From: Streptococcus suis
GTDB taxonomy: Bacteria > Bacillota > Bacilli > Lactobacillales > Streptococcaceae
Direction: 5' to 3'
NCBI RefSeq assembly: GCF_024509555.1
Contig: NZ_JAMWEL010000017.1
Location: forward strand, 1 to 48,556
Length of the DNA stretch: 48,556 nt
Shown here in pieces: positions 7,999 to 18,100 of this stretch. The translations under genes were made by a program, and so were the position numbers. The notes below the pieces were generated by a model that saw nothing but the letters and a program-made list of their open reading frames with translations, ran no database searches and was not told where the DNA came from. The stretch's first letter is position 1; each line of letters begins with the position of its first letter.

Positions 7999-8055
7999 TT
8001 CGCTTTTCAATTTCTAGGCTCAGGAATCAAGAGTCGTTCCCTGACTCTTGATTTG
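7999..8055 (+). repeat. REP-like hairpin repeat C
   Basis: In the opposite orientation to A and B: TTCGCTTTTCAATTTCTAGG, CTCAGG, then an 11-bp hairpin AATCAAGAGTC/GACTCTTGATT with a seven-base loop. It covers the 5' edge of the ISL3 coding sequence. Confidence 0.7.
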
Positions 8056-8290
8056 TTCCATATGTGTTTTTCTAATGCGAGTTTAGTCGTTTTCTATTAT
8101 AGGTCATATGGGACTTTTTTCTATACTCAAAAAGGCTCCATAATCTCTCTAGTGGATTTTCCTACTACAGTCTTATAGAGCATTTTTATGTTCATAGGAG
8201 ATAAGCTTTAAAGGGTTGAGGAAAGTCTTTTTCAATATTTAAGACAATCAAAATCGGTTTTTTAAATCACTAACTAATAACAAATTAGAT
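8056..8290. other. noncoding stretch upstream of pcsB copy 2
   Basis: No gene is seen. The part around 8134-8180 (GGCTCCATAATCTCT and the following dyad ending TATAGAGC) resembles the noncoding end of ISL3-type elements; this is from memory, not a comparison. The remainder is AT-rich. Confidence 0.4.
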
Positions 8291-8297
8291 ATAGAAA

Positions 8298-8314
8298 TGT
8301 AAAATATGTGTAAT
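8298..8314 (+). promoter_or_regulatory. WalR (VicR) box of pcsB copy 2
   Basis: TGTAAA, ATATG, TGTAAT: a perfect match to the WalR/VicR direct-repeat consensus TGTWAH-N5-TGTWAH. A TGG-extended -10 (TATAGT, 8343-8348) follows 34 bases after the second half-site begins, nearly the same geometry as in front of pcsB copy 1. Confidence 0.78.
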
Positions 8315-8378
8315 ATAGTCACATTATTTTTTAATAAAATGGTATAGTCAGAAAGTATAGAGGAGTTAGTATTTGTTT

Positions 8379-9668
8379 ATGAAGAAAAAAATCTTAGCAT
8401 CTTTAATGTTGAGTACTATAGTTTTATCAAATGTAAATTATGCGTTTGTAATCAATGCAAATGATGTAGATAGTCAGATTGCTGCAAAAAATCAACAGAT
8501 CAATGAACTTACGGCGCAACAAACAGCTGCTCAACAGCAGGTGGATTCAATTCAAGGTCAGGTTAATGAAATTGTTGCAGAGCAAGAAAAATTAACTGAA
8601 GAAAATATTCGCTTGGAAAATGAGTCGAAGGCCTTATCAGCTGAAATTGATAAATTATCAGCAGATATTGTTTCTAGAGACGGCGCCTTGAAAGAGCAAG
8701 CACGAAGTGCTCAGACAGATGCTTCAGCATCAAGCTATATTAATACAATTCTAGATTCAAAATCTATTGTTGATGCTGTTTCTCGTGTAAACGCAATGCG
8801 TGAGATTGTTGCTGCAAATAATCGTATGTTAAATCAGCAAAAACTTGACAAAGAGGCAATTGTTGAAAAACAGAAAGCTAATCAAGAAGCAATTAATGTA
8901 TTGGCAGCAAATCGTCAGAAATTGGAAGATGATGAGCAGGTTTTGAAAGTTCGTCAAGCTGAATTGCAAGTTGCACAATTGAATCTCGCTGCAGAGAAAG
9001 CAACTGCTGAAGATGAAAAAAATGATTTAATTGCTCAAAAGGCTGCAGCAGAAGAAGCAGCACGTCAAGCGGCAGCACGTCAAGCGGAATACGAAGCTCA
9101 GCAGGCTGCTCTGGCTCAACAACAAGCAGCTTCAGCGGTGGCACAGGTTATAGCAACAGTATCTACCCCTAAAGCAACAACTGAAAATAAAACTGAAGAG
9201 CAAACTGCTCCAGCCGTAAGTTCAACTGCAGCTTCAACTCCAGTTGTTTCAACACCAACGACTACAGCAACTAGTTCAAATATAAGTAACACTGTTTCTT
9301 CAGGAAGTTCATCTGCAGCAGCAAGTAATGCCAAATATGATGCTTCTTCTTACCCGATTGGGGAATGTACTTGGGGAGTTAAGTCACAAGTTTCTTGGGT
9401 TGGACCTTACTGGGGAAATGCTAACCAGTGGGTTGCTTCAGCTCGTGCAGAAGGATTCAGTGTAGGTACAACTCCACAGGTTGGAGCAGTTGCAGTATGG
9501 GTCGGTGGTGCTTATGGTCACGTTGCTCTAGTAACAGCAGTAGAAAGCTCTACAAATATTCAAGTTTCTGAATCGAACTATAATGGCCATCGCTATATTG
9601 GTAATCATCGTGGCTGGTTTAATCCAACAACTACATCTGAAGGTGCAGTTTACTATATTTACCCATAA
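8379..9668 (+). CDS. pcsB: PcsB-type CHAP amidase/endopeptidase, copy 2
   Basis: A secreted 429-residue paralogue of the 2927-4204 protein with the same plan: signal peptide (about 1-27), long coiled coil with YINTILDSKSIVDAVSRVNA, an Ala/Gln-rich then Thr/Ser-rich linker and a C-terminal CHAP domain with Cys330 (GECTWG) and His381 (YGHVALV). The coiled coils are close to identical in parts, while linker and CHAP domain have diverged. It sits directly before prs, the usual place of pcsB in streptococci. The ATG at 8379 is 13 bases from AGAGGAG; an in-frame TTG at 8373 has 7-base spacing and would add two residues. Confidence 0.92.
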   Translation: MKKKILASLMLSTIVLSNVNYAFVINANDVDSQIAAKNQQINELTAQQTAAQQQVDSIQGQVNEIVAEQEKLTEENIRLENESKALSAEIDKLSADIVSRDGALKEQARSAQTDASASSYINTILDSKSIVDAVSRVNAMREIVAANNRMLNQQKLDKEAIVEKQKANQEAINVLAANRQKLEDDEQVLKVRQAELQVAQLNLAAEKATAEDEKNDLIAQKAAAEEAARQAAARQAEYEAQQAALAQQQAASAVAQVIATVSTPKATTENKTEEQTAPAVSSTAASTPVVSTPTTTATSSNISNTVSSGSSSAAASNAKYDASSYPIGECTWGVKSQVSWVGPYWGNANQWVASARAEGFSVGTTPQVGAVAVWVGGAYGHVALVTAVESSTNIQVSESNYNGHRYIGNHRGWFNPTTTSEGAVYYIYP

Positions 9669-9675
9669 TCGTTCG

Positions 9676-9701
9676 ATCCTTGGTTTATCCAAGGATTTTT
9701 T
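9676..9701 (+). terminator. terminator of pcsB copy 2
   Basis: ATCCTTGG/CCAAGGAT, an 8-bp perfect stem with a five-base loop followed by a run of T, begins seven bases after the stop codon. Confidence 0.85.
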
Positions 9702-9739
9702 AAGAAAATTCTAATATTATCTATATCTTTTATTTTTGT

Positions 9740-9768
9740 TTGAAAATTGGTCTAAAAAGGTTTAAAAT
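9740..9768 (+). promoter_or_regulatory. promoter of prs
   Basis: TTGAAA (9740-9745) and TAAAAT (9763-9768) are separated by exactly 17 bases. The start codon of prs is 29 bases further on, with AGGAGG in front. Confidence 0.7.
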
Positions 9769-9797
9769 AGTAGAGTAGAAAAATCTAGGAGGATATC

Positions 9798-10766
9798 ATG
9801 GCGTTTACCGACTTAAAGTTGTTTGCACTTTCGTCCAATCAACAGTTAGCAGAGAAGGTTGCAAAAAAAATTGGAATTCCTTTGGGGAAATCAAGTGTTC
9901 GTCAATTTTCAGATGGTGAAATTCAAGTAAATATTGAAGAATCAATTCGTGGCAGTCACGTTTTCATCCTTCAATCTACTAGCTCACCTGTAAATGATAA
10001 TTTAATGGAAATTTTGATCATGGTAGATGCTTTGAAACGAGCATCTGCTGAGTCGATAAATGTTGTTGTTCCTTATTACGGCTATGCTCGTCAGGATCGT
10101 AAGGCTCGTGCTCGTGAGCCAATCACATCAAAATTGGTTGCCAATATGCTGGAAACTGCTGGAGTGGATCGTTTGTTGACCATCGACCTCCATGCTGCCC
10201 AGATTCAAGGATTCTTTGACATTCCTGTGGATCATTTGATGGGGGCACCACTTATTGCGGATTATTTTGAGCGTCGCGGGATGACAGGTGATGGCTACGT
10301 GGTGGTTTCACCAGACCATGGTGGTGTGACCCGTGCGCGTAAACTGGCGCAATTTTTGAAAACACCGATTGCGATTATTGACAAGCGTCGTAGTGTTGAT
10401 AAGATGAATACATCTGAAGTTATGAATATCATCGGAAATATCGAGGGCAAGACTTGTATCCTAATTGATGATATGATTGATACGGCAGGGACTATCTGTC
10501 ATGCGGCAGATGCCTTGGCGGAAGCTGGTGCAACAGCTGTCTATGCATCTTGTACTCACCCTGTTTTGTCAGGACCAGCTATGGACAATATCACTAAGTC
10601 AGCCATTGAAAAATTGGTGGTCTTGGACACTATTGAAATTCCTCAAGAACGTTTGATTGAGAAGATTGAGCATATTTCAACAGCTGATTTGTTGGCGGAT
10701 GCCATTATTCGTATCCATGAAAAACGTCCACTATCACCTCTATTTGAAACAAAGATTACCAAATAA
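9798..10766 (+). CDS. prs: ribose-phosphate pyrophosphokinase
   Basis: A cytoplasmic 322-residue PRPP synthetase: ribose 5-phosphate + ATP gives PRPP + AMP. PRPP feeds the purine genes downstream as well as pyrimidine, NAD and histidine/tryptophan synthesis. Seen are the flexible-loop region [16 protein letters not shown] (about 95-110), [12 protein letters not shown] (130-141) and the ribose-phosphate binding loop DDMIDTAGT (224-232). Length is normal for class I enzymes. It has its own promoter and terminator and is therefore a single-gene unit. Confidence 0.97.
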   Translation: MAFTDLKLFALSSNQQLAEKVAKKIGIPLGKSSVRQFSDGEIQVNIEESIRGSHVFILQSTSSPVNDNLMEILIMVDALKRASAESINVVVPYYGYARQDRKARAREPITSKLVANMLETAGVDRLLTIDLHAAQIQGFFDIPVDHLMGAPLIADYFERRGMTGDGYVVVSPDHGGVTRARKLAQFLKTPIAIIDKRRSVDKMNTSEVMNIIGNIEGKTCILIDDMIDTAGTICHAADALAEAGATAVYASCTHPVLSGPAMDNITKSAIEKLVVLDTIEIPQERLIEKIEHISTADLLADAIIRIHEKRPLSPLFETKITK

Positions 10767-10772
10767 TAGTTG

Positions 10773-10798
10773 GAAGAGCCGTCAGGCTCTTCTTTTTG
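10773..10798 (+). terminator. terminator of prs
   Basis: GAAGAGCC, GTCA, GGCTCTTC followed by TTTTT: an 8-bp stem with a four-base loop, seven bases after the stop. Confidence 0.88.
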
Positions 10799-10890
10799 GT
10801 ATAATATTCTTATATAATTAATGAGAACATTAAGAAAAGCGTATGATTTTAGGAAATCTAGGTGGAAGTCGGTAGGACTTCAAGGGGATT

Positions 10891-11054
10891 TATAGTCGAA
10901 TGAATTAGCTTTCAGACAAGGAACTGAGGTGCAGGCTGCTAGAACAGCCTAGAGGCTGTTCTAGGTTGGAGATAAGACTTGCGAAGCTAGTTACTTTCGT
11001 AGAGTACGGCAAGCCGAAAGTGACGATGTATCAAAGTTAATTCAAATGACTATA
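10891..11054 (-). repeat. BOX-like intergenic repeat element with terminal inverted repeats
   Basis: A 164-bp element bounded by TATAGTC-nnn-TGAATTA and its inverted copy (14 of 17 matching). On the minus strand it reads like a streptococcal BOX element: CTTGCCGTA, AACTAGCTTCGCAAGT, CTTATCTCCAACCT, then an 11-bp perfect hairpin (10939-10964) and GCAGCCTGC. The remainder of the 344-base prs-araT gap holds a small hairpin at 10865-10881 and no gene. Confidence 0.75.
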
Positions 11055-11110
11055 TCTAAATCACTAGCTTTTTAGTTCACATACAATTATGAGTTTAAGG
11101 GGGGCTTGCT

Positions 11111-12289
11111 ATGAAGTTACATGACCGTTTTAATAAGAATTTAGACCGTATCGAGGTTTCGATGATTCGTCAGTTTGATCAGTCCATTTCGGATGTTCCA
11201 GGAATTTTGAAACTGACCTTGGGCGAGCCTGATTTTACAACGCCTGATCATGTCAAAGAAGCGGCCAAGGCCGCCATTGATGCCAACAAGAGCTATTATA
11301 CTGGTATGGCTGGACTTTTGGAGTTGCGTCAGGCTGCAGCTGAGTTTGTGGCTGAAAAATACAACTTGCACTACAATCCAGATACGGAAATTTTATCTAC
11401 TATTGGTGCGACAGAGGCTTTATCAGCAAGCCTTGTAGCTATTTTGGAGGCTGGGGATACGGTTCTTTTACCTGCTCCTGCCTATCCTGGCTATGAGCCT
11501 ATTGTCAATATGGTGGGAGCAGACATCGTTGAAATCGATACGACGGCAAATGATTTTGTGTTGACACCTGAGATGTTGGAAGAGGCGATTATTGAGCAGG
11601 GTGATAAGCTAAAAGCTGTCATTCTCAACTATCCTGCTAATCCAACAGGTGTGACCTACTCACGTGAGCAGATTCAGGCTTTTGCGGATGTCTTGCGTAA
11701 GTACCCTGTCTTTGTCCTTTCGGATGAGGTCTATGCGGAGTTGACTTACACTGGTCAGCCTCATACTTCGATTGCGGAGTTTTTGCCAGAACAGACCATT
11801 TTGATTCAGGGATTGTCCAAGTCTCATGCCATGACAGGTTGGCGGATTGGCTTGATTATGAGTCAGGCTCCGATTATCGCTCAAATCATCAAGAGCCACC
11901 AATATCTCGTGACTGCAGCATCAACTGCTATGCAGTATGGTGCGGTTGAGGCCTTGAAAAACGGTAAGGATGATGCTCTTCCGATGCGGGCGGAGTACGT
12001 CAAGCGTAGGGATTACATCATCGAGAAGATGACGGACTTGGGCTTTAAAATTATCAAGCCTGATGGAGCATTTTACATCTTTGCAAAAATTCCTATGGGT
12101 TACAATCAAGATTCCTTTAGCTTCTTACAAGACTTTGCGAGAAAGAAAGCGGTGGCCTTAATTCCGGGTGCAGCCTTCGGTCAGTATGGTGAAGGCTATG
12201 TGCGAATTTCCTACGCAGCAAGTATGGAGAAGATTCAAACAGCTATGGCTCGTTTGAAGGAATATCTAGAAGAAAATGGAACGAATTGA
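11111..12289 (+). CDS. araT: PLP-dependent aminotransferase, probably aromatic (AraT)
   Basis: A 392-residue class I/II fold-type I aminotransferase. The Schiff-base lysine is K237 in [16 protein letters not shown] (177-180), SDEVYAE with D205, and R245 complete the cofactor and substrate sites. Streptococcal orthologues in this position, directly before recO, are annotated as aromatic amino acid aminotransferase or as putative PatA; the substrate cannot be read from sequence. A purine-rich ribosome site (AAGGGGGG) precedes the ATG. Its 3' end overlaps recO by 14 bases. Confidence 0.88.
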   Translation: MKLHDRFNKNLDRIEVSMIRQFDQSISDVPGILKLTLGEPDFTTPDHVKEAAKAAIDANKSYYTGMAGLLELRQAAAEFVAEKYNLHYNPDTEILSTIGATEALSASLVAILEAGDTVLLPAPAYPGYEPIVNMVGADIVEIDTTANDFVLTPEMLEEAIIEQGDKLKAVILNYPANPTGVTYSREQIQAFADVLRKYPVFVLSDEVYAELTYTGQPHTSIAEFLPEQTILIQGLSKSHAMTGWRIGLIMSQAPIIAQIIKSHQYLVTAASTAMQYGAVEALKNGKDDALPMRAEYVKRRDYIIEKMTDLGFKIIKPDGAFYIFAKIPMGYNQDSFSFLQDFARKKAVALIPGAAFGQYGEGYVRISYAASMEKIQTAMARLKEYLEENGTN

Positions 12290-13058
12290 AACCAGGGGAT
12301 TAGTCCTATATAATCGGAATTTTCGAGAAGATGACAAGCTGGTCAAGATTTTTACGGAGAAGGCTGGCAAGCGAATGTTTTTCGTGAAACATGCCTCTAA
12401 GTCCAAGCTGGTAGCTTCTATCCAGCCTTTGACCTATGCGGATTTTATCGTTAAAATCAATGATGATGGTCTGTCTTATATTGAAGATTTTCATCAGGTA
12501 CAGCCATTTAAGAATATTAACGGTGATATTTTCAAGCTTAGCTATGCTACCTACATCTTAGCCTTGGCAGATGCTGCCTTGCAGGACAAGGTCTATGACC
12601 CAGCTCTCTTTGCTTTTTTGGTCAAGACCTTGGACTTGATGGAGTCAGGTTTGGACTACGAAGTTCTGACCAATATCTTTGAAATTCAGCTCTTGGGACG
12701 TTTTGGGATCAGTCTGAATTTTCACGAGTGTGCTTTTTGTCATCGGGTTGGCTTGCCTTTTGATTATTCTTACAAGTACAGCGGTGTCTTGTGTCCGCAA
12801 CACTATCAACAAGATGAGCGACGGGCTTATCTGGATCCCAATGTTCCCTATCTACTTGATCAATTTCAGGCTATTTCCTTTGATGAGCTGGAAACCATTT
12901 CCATCAAGCCTGAGATGAAGCGAAAATTACGGCTTTTTATTGACCAGCTGTACGAGGAATATGTGGGGATTCACTTGAAATCCAAGAAATTTATAGATGA
13001 TTTGTCTTCTTGGGGACAGATTATGAAACCAAGAACAGAAAATGAGGAAACAGAATGA
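12276..13058 (+). CDS. recO: DNA repair protein RecO
   Basis: A 260-residue RecO, the recombination mediator that helps RecF/RecR load RecA on SSB-coated DNA. The N-terminal OB fold begins [20 protein letters not shown] partial zinc-binding cluster is present: C152, C155, C173 and H176. The start overlaps araT by 14 bases and its end overlaps plsX (ATGA), so araT-recO-plsX-acp form one operon. Confidence 0.94.
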   Translation: MERIETRGLVLYNRNFREDDKLVKIFTEKAGKRMFFVKHASKSKLVASIQPLTYADFIVKINDDGLSYIEDFHQVQPFKNINGDIFKLSYATYILALADAALQDKVYDPALFAFLVKTLDLMESGLDYEVLTNIFEIQLLGRFGISLNFHECAFCHRVGLPFDYSYKYSGVLCPQHYQQDERRAYLDPNVPYLLDQFQAISFDELETISIKPEMKRKLRLFIDQLYEEYVGIHLKSKKFIDDLSSWGQIMKPRTENEETE

Positions 13059-14053
13059 AACGTATTGCAGTAGATGCTATGGGTGGGGACCACGCCCCTC
13101 AGGCAGTGGTAGAAGGTGTCAATCAAGCCTTGGCTGCCTTTCCAGACATTGAAATTCAACTTTATGGTGATGAGGCCAAAATCAAGCAGTATTTGACAGC
13201 GACAGAGCGTGTCAGCATCGTCCATACGACGGAGAAAATCAATTCAGATGATGAGCCTGTCAAGGCTATTCGTCGTAAGAAAGAGGCTTCGATGGTCCTA
13301 GCGACCAAGGCTGTCAAGGATGGTCAGGCAGATGCGGTCTTGTCAGCTGGAAATACAGGTGCTCTGTTGGCGGCAGGCGTCTTTGTCGTCGGTCGTATCA
13401 AGAACATCGACCGTCCTGGTCTTATGTCCACTCTTCCTACTATGGACGGTAAGGGATTTGATATGATGGATTTGGGGGCAAATGCTGAAAATACAGCTCA
13501 TCACCTCTATCAGTATGGTATTCTTGGCTCATTTTACGCGGAGCATGTGCGTGGTGTCAAACAACCTCGTGTGGGACTTTTGAACAACGGTACGGAAGAT
13601 ACCAAGGGCACGCCAGTTCACCAAGAGGCTTATAAACTCTTGTCAGAAGACAAGTCGATCAACTTTATCGGCAATGTGGAGGCGCGTGAGTTGCTCAACA
13701 GCGTGGCGGATGTGGTCGTGACGGATGGTTTCACGGGAAACGCTGTGCTGAAAACCATTGAGGGAACTGCAAAATCCATCCTTGGCCAGTTGACGGACTC
13801 AATCAAGAATGGCGGTCTGCGTGCTAAATTGGGAGGCTTACTGGTCAAACCAACCTTGAAAAAGGCCTTGGGGGCTATGGACTATAAAACTGCAGGTGGT
13901 GCTGTCTTGCTTGGTCTGAAAGCACCTGTCATCAAGGCGCATGGATCCAGCGATGCCCAGTCGATTTTCTATACTATTAAGCAGACGCGTTCTATCTTGG
14001 ATGCTGGTATTGTCGAAAAATCAGTGGCGAAATTTTCAGTAGTGGAGGAATAA
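13055..14053 (+). CDS. plsX: phosphate acyltransferase PlsX
   Basis: A 332-residue PlsX, the peripheral membrane enzyme that turns acyl-ACP into acyl-phosphate for the PlsY/PlsC route of phospholipid synthesis. The N-terminal [12 protein letters not shown], the central [10 protein letters not shown] and the later [12 protein letters not shown] and VVTDGFTGN motifs are all present. Start codon overlaps the recO stop. It is followed one base later by an acyl-carrier protein gene, a meaningful partner. Confidence 0.96.
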   Translation: MKRIAVDAMGGDHAPQAVVEGVNQALAAFPDIEIQLYGDEAKIKQYLTATERVSIVHTTEKINSDDEPVKAIRRKKEASMVLATKAVKDGQADAVLSAGNTGALLAAGVFVVGRIKNIDRPGLMSTLPTMDGKGFDMMDLGANAENTAHHLYQYGILGSFYAEHVRGVKQPRVGLLNNGTEDTKGTPVHQEAYKLLSEDKSINFIGNVEARELLNSVADVVVTDGFTGNAVLKTIEGTAKSILGQLTDSIKNGGLRAKLGGLLVKPTLKKALGAMDYKTAGGAVLLGLKAPVIKAHGSSDAQSIFYTIKQTRSILDAGIVEKSVAKFSVVEE

Positions 14054-14054
14054 C

Positions 14055-14303
14055 ATGATTAGAGAGCAGGTCTATCAGCGGGTTGTTGAATTGATTCAGG
14101 ATGAAAAGGGAGAAGATTTTCAAGTTCAACCTGAATCTACCTTGGTAGATAATATCGCAGCGGATTCGGTGGAAATTATGGAATTCGTATTGACCTTGGA
14201 AGACGAGTTTGGTGTCGATGTTCCAGATGCCGCGATTGAGCGCTTTGAAACATTAGAAGATATTGTGGATTTTATTTGGAGTCAATTAAAAGAACGTTCG
14301 TAG
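14055..14303 (+). CDS. acpP: acyl carrier protein (second ACP, plsX-linked)
   Basis: An 82-residue acidic four-helix ACP. The phosphopantetheine attachment serine is S38 in the ADSVE motif. Streptococci usually have one ACP in the fatty-acid gene cluster and a second beside plsX; this is the second. Its partner is presumably PlsX and possibly exogenous fatty acid use, which is inferred from position. Confidence 0.93.
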   Translation: MIREQVYQRVVELIQDEKGEDFQVQPESTLVDNIAADSVEIMEFVLTLEDEFGVDVPDAAIERFETLEDIVDFIWSQLKERS

Positions 14304-14320
14304 ATTACGGGCGTTTTTCT
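14295..14320 (+). terminator. terminator of the araT-recO-plsX-acp operon
   Basis: CGTTCGTA, GAT, TACGGGCG makes an 8-bp stem with two G-U pairs, followed by TTTTTCTTTTT. The left arm overlaps the end of the acp gene. Confidence 0.75.
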
Positions 14321-14349
14321 TTTTATTCGATAGCATTTTAGATTTTTAT

Positions 14350-14378
14350 TTGTTAACACGAATGTTATGTGATAAAAT
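14350..14378 (+). promoter_or_regulatory. promoter of the purine operon with PurBox-like CGAA elements
   Basis: TTGTTA (14350-14355), a 17-base spacer and TAAAAT (14373-14378) make a good vegetative promoter. CGAA occurs in the spacer (ACACGAATGT), just after the -10, and again in AAAGGCGAACATT directly before purC. These resemble the PurBox half-sites bound by streptococcal/lactococcal PurR, but none is a full match. No purine riboswitch is seen. Confidence 0.6.
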
Positions 14379-14420
14379 AAACGAAAAGACTAGAATATTT
14401 TATGAAAGGCGAACATTCTT

Positions 14421-15128
14421 ATGAAAACAGACCTTCTCTATTCAGGAAAAGCAAAAGACATCTACGCAACGGCTGATAGTGACCAGATTGTTGCGGTTTA
14501 CAAGGACCAGGCGACGGCTTTTAATGGTGGTAAGAAAGAACAGATTGTGGGCAAGGGCCGGCTCAATAATTTGATTTCATCTTTGATTTTTGAAAAATTG
14601 AATGAAGCTGGTGTCTCAACGCATTTTATCAAGCGTTTGTCAGACACAGATCAGTTAAATAGAAAAGTGGATATCATTCCTCTCGAGGTTGTTTTGCGAA
14701 ATGTGACAGCTGGGTCTTTCTCAAAACGCTTTGGGGTGGAAGAAGGGATTGACTTATCTACTCCTATCGTGGAATTTTACTATAAAAAAGATGAGTTGGA
14801 CGATCCTTTTATCAACGACGAACATATTGCTTTTCTTAATCTAGCTAGTTCAGAAGAAATTGCCTATATCAAGGAAGAAACAAGACGAATCAATGAATTC
14901 TTGAAGGACTTGTTTGCTCAGATTGGGCTGACTTTGGTGGACTTCAAGCTAGAATTTGGGGTTGACTCGTCTGGTCAGATTTTATTGGCGGATGAGTTTT
15001 CTCCTGATAATTGTCGTTTATGGGATGCGGATGGCAACCATCTGGACAAGGATGTTTTCCGTCGGGGTCTCGGGGAGTTGACCGAGGTTTACGAGGTCGT
15101 ATTGGCAAAGTTACAAGAAGTGAAATAA
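14421..15128 (+). CDS. purC: phosphoribosylaminoimidazole-succinocarboxamide synthase
   Basis: A 235-residue SAICAR synthetase, step 8 of IMP synthesis: CAIR + Asp + ATP gives SAICAR. The [14 protein letters not shown] start, [14 protein letters not shown] and [23 protein letters not shown] motifs are all present and length is normal. It is the first gene of the purine operon, 36 or so bases downstream of the expected transcription start. Confidence 0.97.
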   Translation: MKTDLLYSGKAKDIYATADSDQIVAVYKDQATAFNGGKKEQIVGKGRLNNLISSLIFEKLNEAGVSTHFIKRLSDTDQLNRKVDIIPLEVVLRNVTAGSFSKRFGVEEGIDLSTPIVEFYYKKDELDDPFINDEHIAFLNLASSEEIAYIKEETRRINEFLKDLFAQIGLTLVDFKLEFGVDSSGQILLADEFSPDNCRLWDADGNHLDKDVFRRGLGELTEVYEVVLAKLQEVK

Positions 15129-15140
15129 GGATTGGAAAAA

Positions 15141-18100
15141 ATGGCGAAGCGGATTTTTGTTGAGAAGAGGGCGGATTTTCAGATTAAGGCGGAGGCTCTT
15201 CGCAAGGAGTTGACCCATAATTTACAGTTGACAAGTCTGTCAAGTTTGCGGTTAGTGCAGGTTTACGATGTTTTCAATCTTGAGGAGGATTTGTTAGAGC
15301 AGGCCATCAAGCACATCTTTACCGAGCAAGTGACGGACAAGGTCTTGTCGGAAGCTGAGCTTGATTTGGAGGAGGCTGCTTATTTTGCGATTGAGGCTCT
15401 TCCTGGGCAGTTTGACCAGCGGGCTGCCAGCAGTCAGGAGGCCCTTCTCTTATTGGGCAGTCGTCAGGAGGCGCGTGTCAATACAGGTCAGCTCTATATT
15501 TTGAACGGTGATGTGCAGGAAGAAGAATTAGCTGCCATCAAGAATTATTTGCTCAACCCTGTGGATTCGCGATTCAAGGATATGGATGCTCCTTTGGTGG
15601 CTCAGGAGTTTTCGGTGTCAGATACCGTCATTCCAAGCTTGGACTTTTTTGATAGCTACGGGGCGGAAGAGTTTACAACTTACAAGCGAGAAGCTGGCTT
15701 GGCCATGGAAGTGGAAGACCTGCTCTTCATTCAGGACTATTTCAAGTCAATTGGTCGAATGCCAACTGAGACAGAACTCAAGGTCTTGGATACTTATTGG
15801 AGTGACCACTGCCGTCATACGACGTTTGAAACGGAGCTCAGGTCTATTGATTTTTCAGCTTCAAAATTCCACAAGCAATTGCAGGCGACTTATGACAAGT
15901 ATCTGGCGATGCGGACAGAATTAGGTCGGACAGATAAGCCACAGACGCTCATGGATATGGCGACAATTTTTGGTCGTTACGAGCGGGCCAATGGTCGTCT
16001 GGATGACATGGAAGTGTCAGATGAAATCAATGCCTGCTCGGTAGAGATTGAAGTGGATGTGGATGGCGTAAAAGAGCCATGGCTCCTCATGTTCAAGAAT
16101 GAAACTCACAATCATCCTACTGAAATCGAGCCTTTTGGTGGTGCCGCAACCTGTATCGGTGGAGCTATTCGTGATCCTTTGTCAGGTCGTTCTTATGTTT
16201 ATCAAGCCATGCGGATTTCAGGTGCGGGCGATATCACCCAGCCGCTGACAGCGACACGTCCAGGGAAATTGCCACAGCAAATCATTTCCAAAACAGCGGC
16301 ACATGGCTATTCTTCTTATGGAAACCAAATTGGTCTTGCAACTACCTATGTACGTGAATATTTCCACCCAGGCTTTGTCGCAAAACGCATGGAATTAGGT
16401 GCCGTTGTCGGTGCTGCTCCTAAGGAAAATGTGGTTCGTGAAAAACCAGTCGCAGGCGATGTGGTCATCTTGTTGGGTGGCAAAACAGGCCGTGACGGTA
16501 TCGGTGGAGCAACAGGCTCATCCAAGGTGCAGACAGTCGAGTCTGTGGAAAGAGCTGGTGCAGAAGTCCAAAAAGGAAATGCCATTGAAGAACGTAAAAT
16601 TCAGCGTTTGTTCCGAAATGGTAACGTTACACGCCTTATCAAAAAATCCAATGACTTCGGTGCAGGAGGTGTCTGCGTTGCCATTGGTGAGCTGGCAGAC
16701 GGTCTTGAAATAGACTTGGACAAGGTCCCGCTCAAGTATGCAGGCTTGAATGGAACGGAGATTGCCATTTCCGAATCACAGGAGCGGATGAGTGTAGTTG
16801 TCCGTCCAGAAGACGTAGATGCCTTTATCGCAGCCTGTCGTGAGGAAAATATCCATGCGGTTGTCGTAGCCAAAGTTACTGAAAAACCAAACCTGGTCAT
16901 GACTTGGAATGGTCAAACCATTGTTGATTTGGAACGTTCCTTCCTTGATACCAACGGTGTGCGCGTGGTGGTGGACGCCAAGGTGGTTGACAGTTCTGTC
17001 AACCTACCAGAAACACGTAGGACATCTACTGAAACACTACAAGAGGACTTGAAAGAACTTTTATCAGACCTCAACCATACTAGCCAAAAAGGTTTGCAGA
17101 CGATTTTCGACTCATCTGTTGGTCGTTCAACCGTCAACCACCCACTCGGAGGTCGTCACCAGCTGACACCGACTGAAAGTTCTGTGCAAAAGTTGCCTGT
17201 CCAGCAGGGTGTGACGACAACGACTTCGGTCATGGCTCAGGGTTACCATCCTTATCTGGCAGACTGGTCCCCTTACCACGGGGCTGCCTATGCGGTCATC
17301 GAAGCGACGGCTCGCTTGGTTGCAACAGGTGCTAACTGGTCCAAGGCTCGCTTCTCCTATCAGGAGTATTTCCAGCGGATGGACAAGCAGGCAGAGCGTT
17401 TTGGTCAGCCAGTAGCAGCACTTCTGGGCTCTATCGAGGCTCAGATTCAGCTTGGTTTGCCGTCTATCGGTGGTAAGGACTCCATGTCTGGTACCTTTGA
17501 GGACTTGACTGTTCCGCCGACCTTGGTTGCCTTTGGTGTGACAACAGCAGACAGCCGCAAGGTTCTCTCACCTGAGTTCAAGGCGGCTGGCGAGCACATT
17601 TATTACCTACCAGGCCAGATTTTATCAGAAGACATTGATTTTGCCTTGATGAAGTCTAATTTTGAGACTTTTGAAAAATGGCAGAGCGATTATGCGATTA
17701 CGGCTGCTAGTGCAGTTAAATATGGAGGCATTCTAGAAAGTTTAGCCCTCATGTCCTTTGGTAACCAAGTCGGAGCAAGAGTTGAGCTTGCAGACCTTGA
17801 AACCAGCTTGACAGGCCAGCTCGGTGGCTTTGTCTTCACATCGCAAGAAGACATTCCAGATGCTGTGAAAATTGGACAAACCACCGCTGACTTTACACTC
17901 CTTGTCAACGGTGTCAACCTAGCTGGACAGGATTTGCAGGCAGCCTTTGAAGGCAAACTAGAAGAAGTGTATCCAACAGAATTTGAACAGGCGACGGAGT
18001 TGCAGGATGTTCCGGCAGTCACAAGTTCAGCGGTTATAAAAGCAAAAGAAGCCGTTGAGGTTCCTGTAGTTTACATCCCAGTCTTCCCAGGTACTAACTC

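Larger units (their letters stand above)
6945..8010 (-). pseudogene. ISL3-family transposase, interrupted by hairpin repeats and truncated
   Basis: Minus-strand pieces together make an ISL3 transposase. The N-terminal piece (8010-7390) has the zinc ribbon CPSCKGQM...CKDCGK, a helix-turn-helix region and the LPEVMSW motif. It then loses frame; the next piece has VMFSPYY, and after a hairpin repeat (7267-7320) comes NAKIVLDSFHIVQHLSRAMNRIRIQIMNQFDRKSHEY. A second repeat (7073-7124) splits RYWK from QQDSRKLSDKRF, and the frame fades at about 6945 (ELRQRNQDL). The C-terminal quarter is missing. No intact start codon is evident because a third repeat covers the 5' end. Confidence 0.8.

Noticed and set aside
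14304..14420. Purine riboswitch upstream of purC
   Set aside because: The leader is only about 36 bases after the likely start, with no three-way junction or conserved loop sequences.
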